A DNA stretch of 64,000 bases from Methylococcales bacterium. Its GTDB lineage: Bacteria > Pseudomonadota > Gammaproteobacteria > Methylococcales > Methylomonadaceae. The position numbers and the translations under genes were made by a program. The stretch's first letter is position 1, and every line of letters starts with the position of its first letter. The stretch spans positions 1-64,000 of the forward strand of contig JAQTUW010000008.1 of NCBI GenBank assembly GCA_028707085.1, read 5' to 3'. This document shows, piece after piece, positions 47,949 through 59,175 of the stretch. The notes beneath the pieces were generated by a model. That model was not told the origin of the DNA and did no database searches. It saw only the letters and a list, made by a program, of their open reading frames with translations.

Positions 47949-49667
47949 ATGTATTTTCCCAGACATTCTTTCAAATCTGCACGGCTGTTGTTGTCGGCCT
48001 GCCTGCTATTGTATGTTTTTTCCCAGCAGGCGTCCGCCGACAGCCGGGACGCCGGAATCAGGCAGGCCATTACCGCCTTGCTGGCGTCCGGACAACTGCC
48101 TTTGCTGCAACAGCCGGATTTTTCCGGCCATGGCAAAGAACTGGCGCAGTTATACCGCAACAAACATTTGCTCTGGCTGGGCGAAGGCCGGCCGGAGAAA
48201 AATCTGCATGACGCCCTGGACATGCTGGCCAATGCCGAACTGGATGCGCTTAATCCGCTGGATTACGACGCCGCCCGGCTGCGGGATCTGTCGTCGCAGC
48301 TCGCTACGGAGCAGGCTGCCGACTATAAAACGCTGGCCGGGTTTGATGTCGCGCTGTCCGTTTCCGTGTTGCGTTTTATTCACGATCTGCATGTCGGTCG
48401 CGTTGATCCGCATAGTTTTAATTATCCGCCGCAATTCGGCTCCAGGCATGCCATCAATGCCGCCGCCCTGCTCAAACAATATCTGGAGGGGCAAAATCTG
48501 CCGGAACTGCCGCTTGCCGCTGCGCCGGGCCTCAAGCAGTACCAGATGCTGAAACAGGCGCTGGCCGATTTCAGGCGGCAGGCGGCGGACAATGCGCCGC
48601 GCGGCAAAATACAGTTTGCCAAAGCGCTGCACCCGGGCGAATCCGACCCGCAAATACCGGAATTGCGCCGACGTCTGTCCGAGATGGGCGAACTGGCCGC
48701 CGGAGACGGCACCGGCCCCGACTCTGTCGAAAACGACAGCCTTTATAATGAAGTCCTGGTCGCCGCCATTATCCACCTGCAACAGGAACAGGGCTTGCAG
48801 GCCGACGGCGTGATCGGCAGGCAGACCCTGAGCCTGTTAAATATGACTCCGGCCGACAAGATCGCTCTGATCGAACTGGCGATGGAGCGTCTGCGCTGGC
48901 TGCCGGAGCCGCCGGCCGGGCCGCAAATCATGGTCAACATCCCGGCTTTTCAGCTCTGGGCGCTTAACTCTCCCGATGATGAAAACGCCTTGAGCATGAA
49001 GGTGGTGGTTGGCAAGGCGCCTGAAAATCAGACGCCCATCCTCTCGGATAACATGCGCTATCTGGAATTCATGCCCTACTGGAATATTCCGAAAAGCATC
49101 CTGGACAAGGAAATACTACCCAAGATCCGAACCGGGCAAAATTCCTTTTCCAGTCAGGAAATCGAGCTGGTGCAGCGCTTTGCCGACGAGACCGGCGACG
49201 AGACCGATAATATAATCGATGATCTGAAGCATGGCCGGGTCAGGGCCAGACAGCTTCCGGGCAAAAAGAATCCGCTGGGCAAGGTCAAGTTTATTTTTCC
49301 CAATAAGGATGATGTGTATATGCATGACACGCCGTTCCGTTCCGGCTTCAACCGGGACAGGCGCGACTTGAGCCACGGCTGCGTCAGAGTGGCCGAGGCG
49401 GGCAGGCTGGCGGAATTCGTGCTGGGCGAGCAGACCGGCTGGGATAAAAAAGCCATTGACGACGCCATGGCCGCGCCCAAAACCCACCGGGTAAGCCTGA
49501 AGAAAACCATACCTGTACTGTTTTTTTACAGCACAGCCTATCCAGGGCGGGATAGCAAACTGCGTTTTTATCCGGATATTTACGGTTATGACGTGTTATT
49601 GCAGGATGCGCTAAAAAAAAACCCGGCCAGACAGGTGAGCAGTAAAAACACCGTTACCAACGGCTGA
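47949..49667 (+). CDS. Murein L,D-transpeptidase (YcbB/LdtD type)
   Basis: A 572-residue periplasmic enzyme that forms 3-3 crosslinks in peptidoglycan. After the signal peptide (to about residue 31, ASA/DS) comes the YcbB-type scaffold (GRPEKNLHDALDMLANAELDALNPLDYD) and a peptidoglycan-binding domain near 240-300 (LYNEVLVAAIIHLQQEQGLQADGVIGRQTLSLLN). The YkuD catalytic domain ends with MHDTP...RRDLSHGCVRV near 460-481, in which the Cys of SHGCVRV is the nucleophile. It converges with a DUF882 protein gene, a frequent pairing (ycbB-ycbK). Confidence 0.93.
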   Translation: MYFPRHSFKSARLLLSACLLLYVFSQQASADSRDAGIRQAITALLASGQLPLLQQPDFSGHGKELAQLYRNKHLLWLGEGRPEKNLHDALDMLANAELDALNPLDYDAARLRDLSSQLATEQAADYKTLAGFDVALSVSVLRFIHDLHVGRVDPHSFNYPPQFGSRHAINAAALLKQYLEGQNLPELPLAAAPGLKQYQMLKQALADFRRQAADNAPRGKIQFAKALHPGESDPQIPELRRRLSEMGELAAGDGTGPDSVENDSLYNEVLVAAIIHLQQEQGLQADGVIGRQTLSLLNMTPADKIALIELAMERLRWLPEPPAGPQIMVNIPAFQLWALNSPDDENALSMKVVVGKAPENQTPILSDNMRYLEFMPYWNIPKSILDKEILPKIRTGQNSFSSQEIELVQRFADETGDETDNIIDDLKHGRVRARQLPGKKNPLGKVKFIFPNKDDVYMHDTPFRSGFNRDRRDLSHGCVRVAEAGRLAEFVLGEQTGWDKKAIDDAMAAPKTHRVSLKKTIPVLFFYSTAYPGRDSKLRFYPDIYGYDVLLQDALKKNPARQVSSKNTVTNG

Positions 49668-49728
49668 GGCAAGCGTTTTTCGGCAAGGGCGGGTTTAGCC
49701 GGGCTTTAAAACGCCTAGCCGAATCCGG

Positions 49729-50322
49729 CTACCACTTTCTGAATTTTCCGGTATCCAGATGCACAAAATCCGATTCATGGTAATAGCCGACGCCGCCGCG
49801 GCGCAGGGCTAACGCCGCGTTGCGGATATGCCGGGTGTCCAGTCCCTCGACGCGCACATCGATCGCCCGACCCTGCATGTGCAGGCTGTTGTTGGATACC
49901 CCGGCGCTTTCGTGGTGCAGGCGGCCATTGGTGTAAGGGGAGCGATAGCCGGATATGATGTGAAACGGTCGGCCGCCCAGTCCGAGCGCCAGCCGCAGGT
50001 CATGGAGCTGGTCGAGCAGCAGCGGATCTATCGGATGCACATCGCCGGTACGGTAATCGCGCAGCACAAAGTTGATTTCCCGCAAGGCCGGCTTGATGTA
50101 ATTGCCTTTTTCAAAATAGGTCAGTTTAAGCTTGTCGCCGGTATTGGGATTGATCAGCGCCAGCGTTCTGTTGGCCGGAAAACGGCCTCTGGCGGCATGC
50201 GCCAATGCGGGCGTACCCAGGGTCAGCAATGCGCCGCAAGCCAGATGCTTAAGAAATCGCCGTCTGGACAGGGCGATGTCGCTGTCATCGCCGGCATGGT
50301 TTTCCAGGATTCTTTGTAACAT
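49729..50322 (-). CDS. DUF882 family peptidase-like protein (YcbK-like)
   Basis: The internal ATG at 50322 gives 197 residues with a Tat-type signal (SRRRFLKHLACGALLTLGTPALAHA). The mature domain is the M15-like DUF882 fold, with zinc-binding residues in HHESAGVSNNSLHMQGRAIDVR (SxHxxGxAxD pattern) and a second His in FVHLDTGKFRKW. This is a DD-carboxypeptidase-like enzyme of murein. It converges with the L,D-transpeptidase gene, the same partners as E. coli ycbB and ycbK (there in tandem). A weak AAGAG precedes the start. Confidence 0.88.
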   Translation of the reverse strand: MLQRILENHAGDDSDIALSRRRFLKHLACGALLTLGTPALAHAARGRFPANRTLALINPNTGDKLKLTYFEKGNYIKPALREINFVLRDYRTGDVHPIDPLLLDQLHDLRLALGLGGRPFHIISGYRSPYTNGRLHHESAGVSNNSLHMQGRAIDVRVEGLDTRHIRNAALALRRGGVGYYHESDFVHLDTGKFRKW

Positions 50323-50530
50323 AAATATTTCTCTTGAGGACTCTATCGCCGCATGTATGGCCCGGCAGGCACGGGTGGCTTCCGCGCGCCTTTCCATCCC
50401 GGCATGATCAAAACAGGTCAGAACTGGAAGACGTTATAGTATAACAACTGTCGTTAACAGTCACCTTTTTTAACCGGACGGTCATAATCGTTGCTTTTTC
50501 CAGGTTCCCTGTAAGAGCCGTAACGAAGGG

Positions 50531-51649
50531 CTACCCGGTTTCAATGACCGGTTTTGGCGCGCGGTTTGTGACGAACAGCCGATTGAGCCGGCCCAGCAGG
50601 CGTTTTTCCAGCAGTCTGTAAAACAGGCCACTGATTAACAGGGTGCCAGCAAATAAGGCCAGCGCGCCGGCAAAACCGGCGAAACTGTCCTGGAGATTGA
50701 ATTTGAACACCAGCTTCAGCAATAGTGAAAGTATGGTGCCGTGTATCAGATACAGCGAATACGAGGCGTCGCCCAGAAAAACCAGTACTCTGGGCACGGC
50801 TCCGGACAGGTACAACGCGCCGAAGATCAAGCAGGCGGCCGGTATGCCGAAATAATAGACTCGGGCCATTTCGTCAAAAAACGCATCGCCTATGCTTGTT
50901 TTGTTCTGATAGTACAAGCCCCACATCAGCAGCAGCAACATCAATCCGCTCCAGAAAAACCAGCGCGAATGCCTGAAGTCCGGAAAACGTTTAAAGACAT
51001 ACGCCAGGATGCAGCCGAATAAAAATTCCAGAATGATGGGGTTGCTCAGAGCGTCCAGGGCATAGATGCCGATTTTGAGATCGAGACCATAAACCAGCAG
51101 AATTAAAACCGCCCAGATGCCTGCCGCATAAGCGAACAGTCTGGGGCTTTTGAAATAGGTGAGCGCGAATACCAGATAAAACAGCACTTCATAAGTCAGC
51201 GTCCAGGCGACGCCCACCACATATTTGGGTTGCGGAAACAGGGTGATGGAGCCTAAAACCACAGGCAGTTCGCCTTTATGAGCCTGCGCCAGAGTGGGCG
51301 CCAACTGGTATTGAATGATCAGCATGGCCGTGACGATCCAGTATATCGGGTAGATTCTGATAAATCGTCTTTTTAGAAAGTTGCCGAAGGTGGTCTGTCC
51401 GGAACTGGAGGTGTATAAAATGATAAAGCCGCTTAACACGAAAAACACGTCCACGCCGGAAGCGCCCACCATGGACAGATTGTTCAGGAACAGGTAGCCT
51501 AGCCGCTCATCCAGCATGGATGAGCCGTGGGCCAGCATCACGCCGGTCGCGGCAAAACCTCTGATGGCTTGCAGCGAATCGATTTTTGCGGATCTGCTTA
51601 TCTCTTTTATGGACATGGGCTTGATGGGGCGGTTGGCGTTAGAGAGCAT
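50531..51649 (-). CDS. Acyltransferase 3 family membrane protein (OafA-like)
   Basis: A 372-residue protein with about ten membrane segments. SLQAIRGFAATGVMLAHGSSM near 25-45 contains the catalytic-type Arg and His of acyltransferase 3 proteins (R-x10-H), and GVDVFFVLSGFIILYTSS near 64 is the second family hallmark. It probably O-acetylates surface polysaccharide. An alternative start is ATG 51616; no Shine-Dalgarno decides. Whether it serves the nearby polysaccharide cluster is inference. Confidence 0.88.
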   Translation of the reverse strand: MLSNANRPIKPMSIKEISRSAKIDSLQAIRGFAATGVMLAHGSSMLDERLGYLFLNNLSMVGASGVDVFFVLSGFIILYTSSSGQTTFGNFLKRRFIRIYPIYWIVTAMLIIQYQLAPTLAQAHKGELPVVLGSITLFPQPKYVVGVAWTLTYEVLFYLVFALTYFKSPRLFAYAAGIWAVLILLVYGLDLKIGIYALDALSNPIILEFLFGCILAYVFKRFPDFRHSRWFFWSGLMLLLLMWGLYYQNKTSIGDAFFDEMARVYYFGIPAACLIFGALYLSGAVPRVLVFLGDASYSLYLIHGTILSLLLKLVFKFNLQDSFAGFAGALALFAGTLLISGLFYRLLEKRLLGRLNRLFVTNRAPKPVIETG

Positions 51650-51721
51650 TCAGGCGACCGTTAACTTTTGAATTTTACCGCCGCCGGTGCCGATACTCCA
51701 AAATTTAGTAGGCAGCCTGAA

Positions 51722-53068
<1,347 letters not shown>

Positions 53069-53100
53069 GCGCCTTCCCTTGGGTTACAGCGGATATCTAA

Positions 53101-54465
53101 TTAACCATTGACCAGATAATGGGTGAAGATACTGGCGGCATAGCCCAATGCAATCACCGGCGTCCATTTCAGATGGCTGAAGAAGGTGTATTTGTGATTG
53201 GATTGTCCCATCAGTGCCACGCCGGCGGCGGAGCCGACCGAAAACAGCGAGCCGCCGACACCGGCGGTCAGGGTGACCAGCAGCCATTGATACAGATCCA
53301 TGTCCAGATTCATGTTCAATACGGCAAACATCACAGGGATGTTATCGACCACGGCTGAAATGATACCGACCAGAATGTTGGCGGTGGTAGCGCCCAAGCC
53401 GTCATACATGGCGGCGGACACCAGTTCCAGGTAGCCGATGTAGCCAAGGCCGCCCACTGCGAAAACCACGCCGAAGAAGAACAGCAGAGTATCCCATTCC
53501 GCGCCTTTCACCTTTTCGAATACGTCGAAACGTTTGCCGGTATCCGTGTCTGGATATTTGACTTTAAGAAAATAGCCGTACAGCATCAGAACTGACAGGC
53601 CCAGCATCATGCCCATGAAAGGCGGCAGATGCAGGAATTGCTTGAAGCTGACTGCGAAGATGATGGTCAGCAGGAACAACCCGCAAACCTGAATCGCGCC
53701 GGGTTTCAGTTGAACGGCGGCTTCGTTGGTGGCCAGCGGCTGTCCGGACGGGATGGCTTGCGACATGAAGAAAGCCGGTACCACAAAGTTGACGACGGAC
53801 GGAATGAACAGCTTGAAGAAGTCGAAAAACTCGGCGTAACCGGCTTGCCAGACCATCAGCGTAGTGATGTCGCCGAACGGGCAGAATGCGCCGCCGGCAT
53901 TGGCGGCGATCACCAGATTGACGAAACCGATCGAAACGAATTTTTCGTTATCGGCGCCAACCGCCATCACCACGGCGCCGACCAGCAAGGCCGAAGTCAG
54001 GTTGTCGGCAATCGCGGACAGGAAGAAGGTAATGATGCCGGTAATCCAGAACAACTGTTTGTAACCGAACTGCTTTCTGATCAGCCAGGAGCGCAGGGCT
54101 TCAAAAACATTGCGTTCGGCCATGGAGTTGATATAGGTCATGGCCACCAGCAGGAACAGCATCAGTTCCGCATATTCTTTCAAATCATGCTCGAAAGCCT
54201 GATGCAGTTCGCCGCTAGGCACCCCTGCATTGCTGGCCAGCACCGCGACATGCGCCCAGATCACCGCGGCGGCGAAAATTACCGGTTTGGATTTGCGCAG
54301 GTGGGTGAATTCCTCCGCCATGACAAAGCCATAGGCTATCAGGAAAATAAGAACGGTGTAGACGCCCCGCTCGGTTCCGGTCAGGCCCAGATTTTTAAAT
54401 TCTTCGGCCATGGCCATTTCCGGTATCAACAGCAGACCAGCCAAAATTAACAATAAGCGCAACAA
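53101..54465 (-). CDS. nhaD: Sodium/proton antiporter NhaD
   Basis: A 454-residue antiporter of the ion-transporter superfamily. After a signal-like first segment come about 12 further hydrophobic segments. AIADNLTSALLVGAV near 153, AANAGGAFCPFGDITTLMVWQAG near 186, and DNIPVMFAVLNMN in the second half are the Na+/H+ antiporter NhaD signatures with the conserved Asp and Thr residues. It keeps cytosolic sodium low. It is 32 bp upstream of the AmpG-type gene; co-transcription is possible. Confidence 0.95.
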   Translation of the reverse strand: MLRLLLILAGLLLIPEMAMAEEFKNLGLTGTERGVYTVLIFLIAYGFVMAEEFTHLRKSKPVIFAAAVIWAHVAVLASNAGVPSGELHQAFEHDLKEYAELMLFLLVAMTYINSMAERNVFEALRSWLIRKQFGYKQLFWITGIITFFLSAIADNLTSALLVGAVVMAVGADNEKFVSIGFVNLVIAANAGGAFCPFGDITTLMVWQAGYAEFFDFFKLFIPSVVNFVVPAFFMSQAIPSGQPLATNEAAVQLKPGAIQVCGLFLLTIIFAVSFKQFLHLPPFMGMMLGLSVLMLYGYFLKVKYPDTDTGKRFDVFEKVKGAEWDTLLFFFGVVFAVGGLGYIGYLELVSAAMYDGLGATTANILVGIISAVVDNIPVMFAVLNMNLDMDLYQWLLVTLTAGVGGSLFSVGSAAGVALMGQSNHKYTFFSHLKWTPVIALGYAASIFTHYLVNG

Positions 54466-54542
54466 GGCAACCTCCTTCCTAAATTATTTGTAAGTTATAT
54501 GTTGTTATCAAAACGGGGTAAATCCAGTGCGCCATGTTATCA

Positions 54543-54566
54543 TTAGAAGACAATTTAGAAGACAAT
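54543..54566. repeat. Tandem duplication of a 12-bp unit between nhaD and cysI
   Basis: TTAGAAGACAAT is present twice, at 54543-54554 and 54555-54566, without a mismatch. The sequence lies between the divergent nhaD and cysI starts, about 75 bp before cysI. It could be an operator for either gene or a replication-slippage product. Confidence 0.6.
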
Positions 54567-54640
54567 TTTTGTCATTTAATCCCTATCCATATATCATCGT
54601 CAGCCTTACCATTACGGCGTTCAGACAGCACCTTTAACTC

Positions 54641-56290
54641 ATGTATCAATACACCGACGACGACCAAACCCTGATTGAAGAAAGGGTTGCCCAATTCCGG
54701 GGGCAAACCCGGCGATTCCTGGATGGCGAGCTGGGGGGCGAGGAATTCAAGGCCTTGCGGCTAATGAACGGCCTGTACATCCAGACGCATGCGCCCATGT
54801 TGCGGGTAGCCGTTCCCTATGGATTGCTGTCGTCCCGGCAGTTGCGCAAGCTGGCGGAAGTCGCCCGTGAATACGATAAGGGCTATTGCCATTTCACCAC
54901 CCGCCAGAATGTCCAGTACAACTGGCCGGAGCTGGCGAGAGTTCCCGATTTGCTGGCCGAACTGGCCACCGTGCAGATGCACGCCATTCAGACCAGCGGC
55001 AATTGCCTGAGAAATACCACCTCCGATCATCTGGCCGGCGTTTCCACCGACGAAATCGAAGATCCGCGCCCCTATTGCGAAATCATTCGGCAATGGACGA
55101 CACTGCATCCGGAGTTTGCGTTTCTGCCGCGCAAATTCAAAATCGCGGTCAGCGGTTCCGAACGCGACCGCGCTGCCGTGCAATTGCATGACATCGGCCT
55201 GTATCTGGTCAAAAACCATAGCGGGGAAACCGGATTCAGGGTGCTGGCCGGCGGCGGCCTGGGCAGAACGCCCATCATCGGTCAGACCGTCAAGCCTTTC
55301 CTGGAAATAAAATATCTGCTGTCCTATCTGGAAGCGATCCTCAGGGTTTACAACCTGCACGGCAGGCGCGACAACAAGTACAAGGCGCGTATCAAGATTC
55401 TGGTCAAGGAGACCGGCCTGGAAAAATTTACCGCCATGGTCGAAGACGAATGGCTGCGCACTCGCGACGGCATGCTGCTCGACGATGAGCGCGTCGCCGC
55501 CATGAAAGCCCAGTTTACGCCGCCGGCCTATGATTTGCATGCCGCCGACGCGCCTCTTGCCGGGCTGGAGGACGCAGGCTTCGCAAGATGGTTTAAATAT
55601 AATACCGTTGAGCATCGGGTCGCGGGTTACCGGGTGGTATTTCTGTCGCTGAAAGCCCCCGATTCACCGCCCGGCGACATCACTGCCGGGCAACTGGACG
55701 CCGTCGCCGATCTTGCCGACCAGTACAGTTTCGGCGAAATCCGCAGCAGCCATCGTCAGAATCTGGTCATGGCCGACGTTAGGCAGGCCGATCTGTTTAC
55801 GCTGTGGCGAAAGCTGGACGCCATCGGGCTGGCCACGGCCAATATCGGTCTGGCCACGGACATGATCTGCTGCCCCGGCCTGGATTTTTGCTCGCTGGCC
55901 AACGCCGGCTCCATCGGCGTCGCCAGAGAGATTAACGAAGCGCTGGACGACATCGATTATCTGCACGACATCGGCGACCTGAAAATCAACATGTCCGGCT
56001 GCATGAACGGCTGCGCCCACCAGAGCGTCGGCCATATCGGCATCCTGGGTGTCGACAAGAACGGCGAAGAGTGGTATCAGTTGACCCTGGGCGGCTCATC
56101 GGACAACGAAGCGGCGCTCGGCGAAAGGCTGGGGCCGGCAGTGGCCAAAAACCGGATTACCCGAACCGTGACCGATATTCTGGCGGTTTACCTGCAATTG
56201 CGGCTGGAAGATGAAACCTTTTTACAAACCGTCAACCGGATTGGCCTCGAACCTTTTAGAGAAAGAGTTTATGCAGATCATAAAAAATAA
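54641..56290 (+). CDS. cysI: Assimilatory sulfite reductase hemoprotein (nitrite/sulfite reductase family)
   Basis: Siroheme/4Fe-4S enzyme of 549 residues that reduces sulfite to sulfide for cysteine synthesis. The N-terminal ferredoxin-like half-domain starts with LRLMNGLYIQTHAPMLRVAVPYG, and the first family signature TTRQNVQYNW lies near 87. The cluster/siroheme ligands are CCPGLDFC (C-x5-C) near 411 and NMSGCMNGC (C-x3-C) near 450. It is the shorter proteobacterial form that pairs with DUF934, and 20 nt overlap with that gene confirm the pairing. No flavoprotein CysJ is seen here. Confidence 0.93.
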   Translation: MYQYTDDDQTLIEERVAQFRGQTRRFLDGELGGEEFKALRLMNGLYIQTHAPMLRVAVPYGLLSSRQLRKLAEVAREYDKGYCHFTTRQNVQYNWPELARVPDLLAELATVQMHAIQTSGNCLRNTTSDHLAGVSTDEIEDPRPYCEIIRQWTTLHPEFAFLPRKFKIAVSGSERDRAAVQLHDIGLYLVKNHSGETGFRVLAGGGLGRTPIIGQTVKPFLEIKYLLSYLEAILRVYNLHGRRDNKYKARIKILVKETGLEKFTAMVEDEWLRTRDGMLLDDERVAAMKAQFTPPAYDLHAADAPLAGLEDAGFARWFKYNTVEHRVAGYRVVFLSLKAPDSPPGDITAGQLDAVADLADQYSFGEIRSSHRQNLVMADVRQADLFTLWRKLDAIGLATANIGLATDMICCPGLDFCSLANAGSIGVAREINEALDDIDYLHDIGDLKINMSGCMNGCAHQSVGHIGILGVDKNGEEWYQLTLGGSSDNEAALGERLGPAVAKNRITRTVTDILAVYLQLRLEDETFLQTVNRIGLEPFRERVYADHKK

Positions 56291-56729
56291 ACAGTTGCTT
56301 GCCGGCGACAACTGGTCTTTTGCCGCCGACGATAGCGAAATAGGCGACAGCGGCGACATCACGGTAAGCATCGAGCGCTGGAAAGCCGCGAAGCATGCGC
56401 TTTTGCAGCGGGCCGGAAAAACCGGCTTGCGCCTTCGGCCCGCCGACGATGTCGCCGTGCTGGACGGCGATCTGGACGGCGTCGAGCTGATCGAGCTGGA
56501 TTTTTCCGGTTTTGGCGATGGCCGGCCCTTCTCCCAGGCCCGCCTGCTGCGTAGTCGTCTGGCCTACCAGGGCGAAATCCGGGCTGTCGGCAATTATCTG
56601 CCGGATCAGGTGTATTATCTAATCCGTGTCGGCGTTAACGCCTTCCGGCTGGAAAACGAGGCGCAGATCCCGCTGGTGTTATCCTGCATGGATGATTTCA
56701 GCGTCAATTATCAGGCATCCAGCATTTAA
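56271..56729 (+). CDS. DUF934 sulfite reductase-associated protein
   Basis: A 152-residue protein recognised as DUF934 by LLAGDNWSFAADD, SIERWKAAKHALL, FSGFGDGRPFSQARLLRSRLAYQGEIRAVGNYLPDQVYYLIRVGVNAFRL. It always goes with the shorter CysI and is thought to support electron delivery or assembly for sulfite reductase, with no proven biochemistry that I know of. The ATG at 56271 sits inside the cysI 3' end, so the genes are coupled. Confidence 0.9.
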   Translation: MQIIKNKQLLAGDNWSFAADDSEIGDSGDITVSIERWKAAKHALLQRAGKTGLRLRPADDVAVLDGDLDGVELIELDFSGFGDGRPFSQARLLRSRLAYQGEIRAVGNYLPDQVYYLIRVGVNAFRLENEAQIPLVLSCMDDFSVNYQASSI

Positions 56730-56837
56730 TGTATGGTGAAGCGGGTTTGCAAATAAAGCCCCCCTCTCCGTGAAGGGTTTGCCGCGTTGGCTTCCGAAGT
56801 GGGTACATTACCGCACCGATCCCCAACGCCTTAGCTC

Positions 56838-56876
56838 CATTCGGCGCAATAGGCGATAGCCGTATTGCGCCGAATG
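56838..56876. repeat. Large palindrome, dispersed copy 2
   Basis: CATTCGGCGCAATA at 56838-56851 pairs exactly with TATTGCGCCGAATG at 56863-56876. The inner GGC-GATA-GCC at 56852-56861 makes a second stem, with one bulged G. Its core recurs at 39537-39557. It lies between convergent DUF934 and pyrD, so it may also end both transcripts. Confidence 0.75.
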
Positions 56877-56937
56877 CCTAGGGTATCAAAAGGGTTTTCC
56901 ATCCTAGGCAGAAAACCGGTTTTGCTTCCAACAGTCA

Positions 56938-57951
56938 TTAAAACCCCTGCAAAATTTCCTCAATCAAAGTTGGGCCCTTATAGATTAAACCGCTATAAAT
57001 CTGCACCAGACTGGCGCCGGCCCGGATTTTTTGCCGGGCGTCCTCTGCGCTGAAAATGCCGCCTGCGGCAATGATGGGCAGTTTTCCCTGCAACCGGCTC
57101 GCCAATTCCGCCACCACCCGCGTGGCGCTGTCTTTCAGCGGCGCGCCGCTCAGTCCGCCGCTTTCCGCGGCGTACGGGTGGCCGGCCACTTTATCGCGGG
57201 CCAGAGTAGTGTTGGTGGCGATTACCCCGTCCATTTCGAACGCCAGCAACAGTTCGGCGATATGGGCAATTTCTTCATCCTGCAAATCCGGCGCGATCTT
57301 GACGGCGATCGGGGTGTACTTGCCGTGTTCCGCCTGCAATTTTAGCTGTTCTTCCTTTAACGCTCCCAGCAACAGCCTGATTTCCTCGCCCTGCTGTAAT
57401 TGCCTGAGGTTTTTGGTGTTCGGCGAAGAAATATTGATGGTGATATAGCTGGCGGCGCGGTAACTCTTGCGCAAGCCAATCAGATAATCCTCCCGGGCGT
57501 TCTCGATGGCGGTATCGGCGTTTTTGCCGATATTGATGCCGACTATGCCCGAAAACCGGCTGTTTTGCACCTGTTTCAGCAAATGATCGACGCCCAGGTT
57601 ATTGAAGCCCATGCGGTTGATGATGGCCTGATGCTCGGGCAGGCGGAACAGCCGCGGTTTTGGATTGCCGGGTTGCGGTCTGGGGGTGACGGTGCCTATT
57701 TCGATAAAGCCGAAACCCAGATCGGCCAAGGCGTCGATGTAATCGCCGTTTTTATCCAGACCTGCCGCCAGGCCCAGCGGATTCCTGAATTCCAGTCCCA
57801 TGACCGTGCAAGGCTTGGTGACGGATTTTGCTCCGGCAAGGGATGATAAACCGGTCTGGTGGGCCAGCTTCAGCATTTTCAGGCTCAGGTCATGCGCGGT
57901 TTCCGGATTCAGCGTAAACAGCAGGGGACGCAGCAGTCGATAAGTGTTCAT
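56938..57951 (-). CDS. pyrD: Dihydroorotate dehydrogenase (quinone, class 2)
   Basis: Oxidises dihydroorotate to orotate with FMN, passing electrons to quinone. The 337 residues include the class-2 N-terminal membrane helices [52 protein letters not shown] near 172 has the conserved Ser base in the active-site loop, and [34 protein letters not shown] is the phosphate-binding end. Confidence 0.97.
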   Translation of the reverse strand: MNTYRLLRPLLFTLNPETAHDLSLKMLKLAHQTGLSSLAGAKSVTKPCTVMGLEFRNPLGLAAGLDKNGDYIDALADLGFGFIEIGTVTPRPQPGNPKPRLFRLPEHQAIINRMGFNNLGVDHLLKQVQNSRFSGIVGINIGKNADTAIENAREDYLIGLRKSYRAASYITINISSPNTKNLRQLQQGEEIRLLLGALKEEQLKLQAEHGKYTPIAVKIAPDLQDEEIAHIAELLLAFEMDGVIATNTTLARDKVAGHPYAAESGGLSGAPLKDSATRVVAELASRLQGKLPIIAAGGIFSAEDARQKIRAGASLVQIYSGLIYKGPTLIEEILQGF

Positions 57952-57997
57952 GAAAACGGATCCTGATAAATTTGCGGTGCAAAAGACGAGTAATGGT

Positions 57998-58690
57998 TTA
58001 CAACTCGCCAGCCAGAATTTTCTTCAAAAACGGGATGGTGAGTTTGTGCTGGGCCACCAGGGTGGCGCGATCGATTTTTTCCAGTAATAACCACAATGCC
58101 GGTAAATCGCGGACATAATGGGTCAGTAAAAACTTTCCCACCGGCGGCGGAATGTCGAAACCCAGATAGTGCGCCTTATGGGCCAGCGCCTCGATCAACT
58201 GGTCGTCGCCCAGAGGCCGGATTTTAAGGCTCAGTCCCCAGCTCATGCGGGTTTTGAGATCCGGCAGCTCAAACTGCAGATATTTGGGCGGACAATCGGC
58301 GGCCAGTAACAGGCGGTGATTATTTTGCCGGTGGCGATTGTAAAAATTAAACAGCGCCTGCTGCCATGGCGGATTTCCGGCCAGATGTTGCAGGTCGTCA
58401 AGACAGACCGGATCCATGTCTTCCAGGCCCTCCAGCATTTCCGGCGGCGGCGGATTCTGTGCGGGTAACGCCAGATAGAACGGGTTCTTGCCCAGGGTCT
58501 TGGCCTGTTGGCAACAGGCTTGCAGCAAATGGCTTTTGCCGCTGCCGGCTTCTCCCCAGATAAAAATTTGCTGCTCCGGACTGTCGTCGGCAAGCGCCTT
58601 TAAATGACCGATGATTTCGGCATTATTGCCGGCGAAATAGCTGTCAAAAGTCTGGTTGCCCTGAAACTCAAACTGAACAGGTACTTGCAT
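57998..58690 (-). CDS. hda: DnaA regulatory inactivator Hda
   Basis: AAA+ protein of 230 residues that, bound to the sliding clamp, makes DnaA hydrolyse ATP. The N terminus MQVPVQFEF carries the clamp-binding hexapeptide (QVPVQF). Walker A is GEAGSGKSH near 45. The C-terminal part resembles DnaA domain III (ILAGEL end). The ATG at 58690 starts 11 bp past the DUF2069 stop. dnaA itself is not in the window. Confidence 0.93.
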   Translation of the reverse strand: MQVPVQFEFQGNQTFDSYFAGNNAEIIGHLKALADDSPEQQIFIWGEAGSGKSHLLQACCQQAKTLGKNPFYLALPAQNPPPPEMLEGLEDMDPVCLDDLQHLAGNPPWQQALFNFYNRHRQNNHRLLLAADCPPKYLQFELPDLKTRMSWGLSLKIRPLGDDQLIEALAHKAHYLGFDIPPPVGKFLLTHYVRDLPALWLLLEKIDRATLVAQHKLTIPFLKKILAGEL

Positions 58691-58701
58691 GATGGCGGTA
58701 T

Positions 58702-59046
58702 TCAGTTCTTTTCGGCCTTGTAAACATAAAAACCGGAGCCGAAGCAAAGTAAAAGGCTGAAGGCGACTTCCAGCAGGGCGTACGGCCGCTCTTCCCGGCT
58801 GACAAAAGCTTCGGCCACGCCGTGCGCAAAATAGGGCAGGCTTAAATAGCTCATCCAGGTGCAGCTTTTCAGGCTGCGGTTCAGAAAACCTTTGAACGGC
58901 AGCAATAAAGGTCCGACCGTCAGCATCAGCAGCAGGGCTTTGGGAAAGCCGCCGTTCGGAAATAATAGCGTATGCCAGGCCGATTGCAGAAAAAACAGCC
59001 CGAAAAAGCCGATCAAAGCGGCATGGTAATAATGATTGCGGTTCAT
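58702..59046 (-). CDS. DUF2069 membrane protein
   Basis: A 114-residue inner-membrane protein with four hydrophobic segments. LIGFFGLFFLQSAWHTLLFPNG, GPLLLPFKGFL and TWMSYLSLPYFAHGVAEAFVSREERPYALLEV are the DUF2069 pattern, so the family call is reliable; function is unknown. It forms a pair with hda, a common neighbour in gammaproteobacteria. Confidence 0.88.
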   Translation of the reverse strand: MNRNHYYHAALIGFFGLFFLQSAWHTLLFPNGGFPKALLLMLTVGPLLLPFKGFLNRSLKSCTWMSYLSLPYFAHGVAEAFVSREERPYALLEVAFSLLLCFGSGFYVYKAEKN

Positions 59047-59175
59047 ATCCGGTTGTCGTCCTGGTCAGTAAGGTAGGTAGGGCATGCGCGGATCAAATTC
59101 AGGATTTTTATTTCCCGGCCTCGGCCGCCCGGCGGGAAAGGATGCGGCGGCGACGGAATTTGCCGGGCAAGGCGT

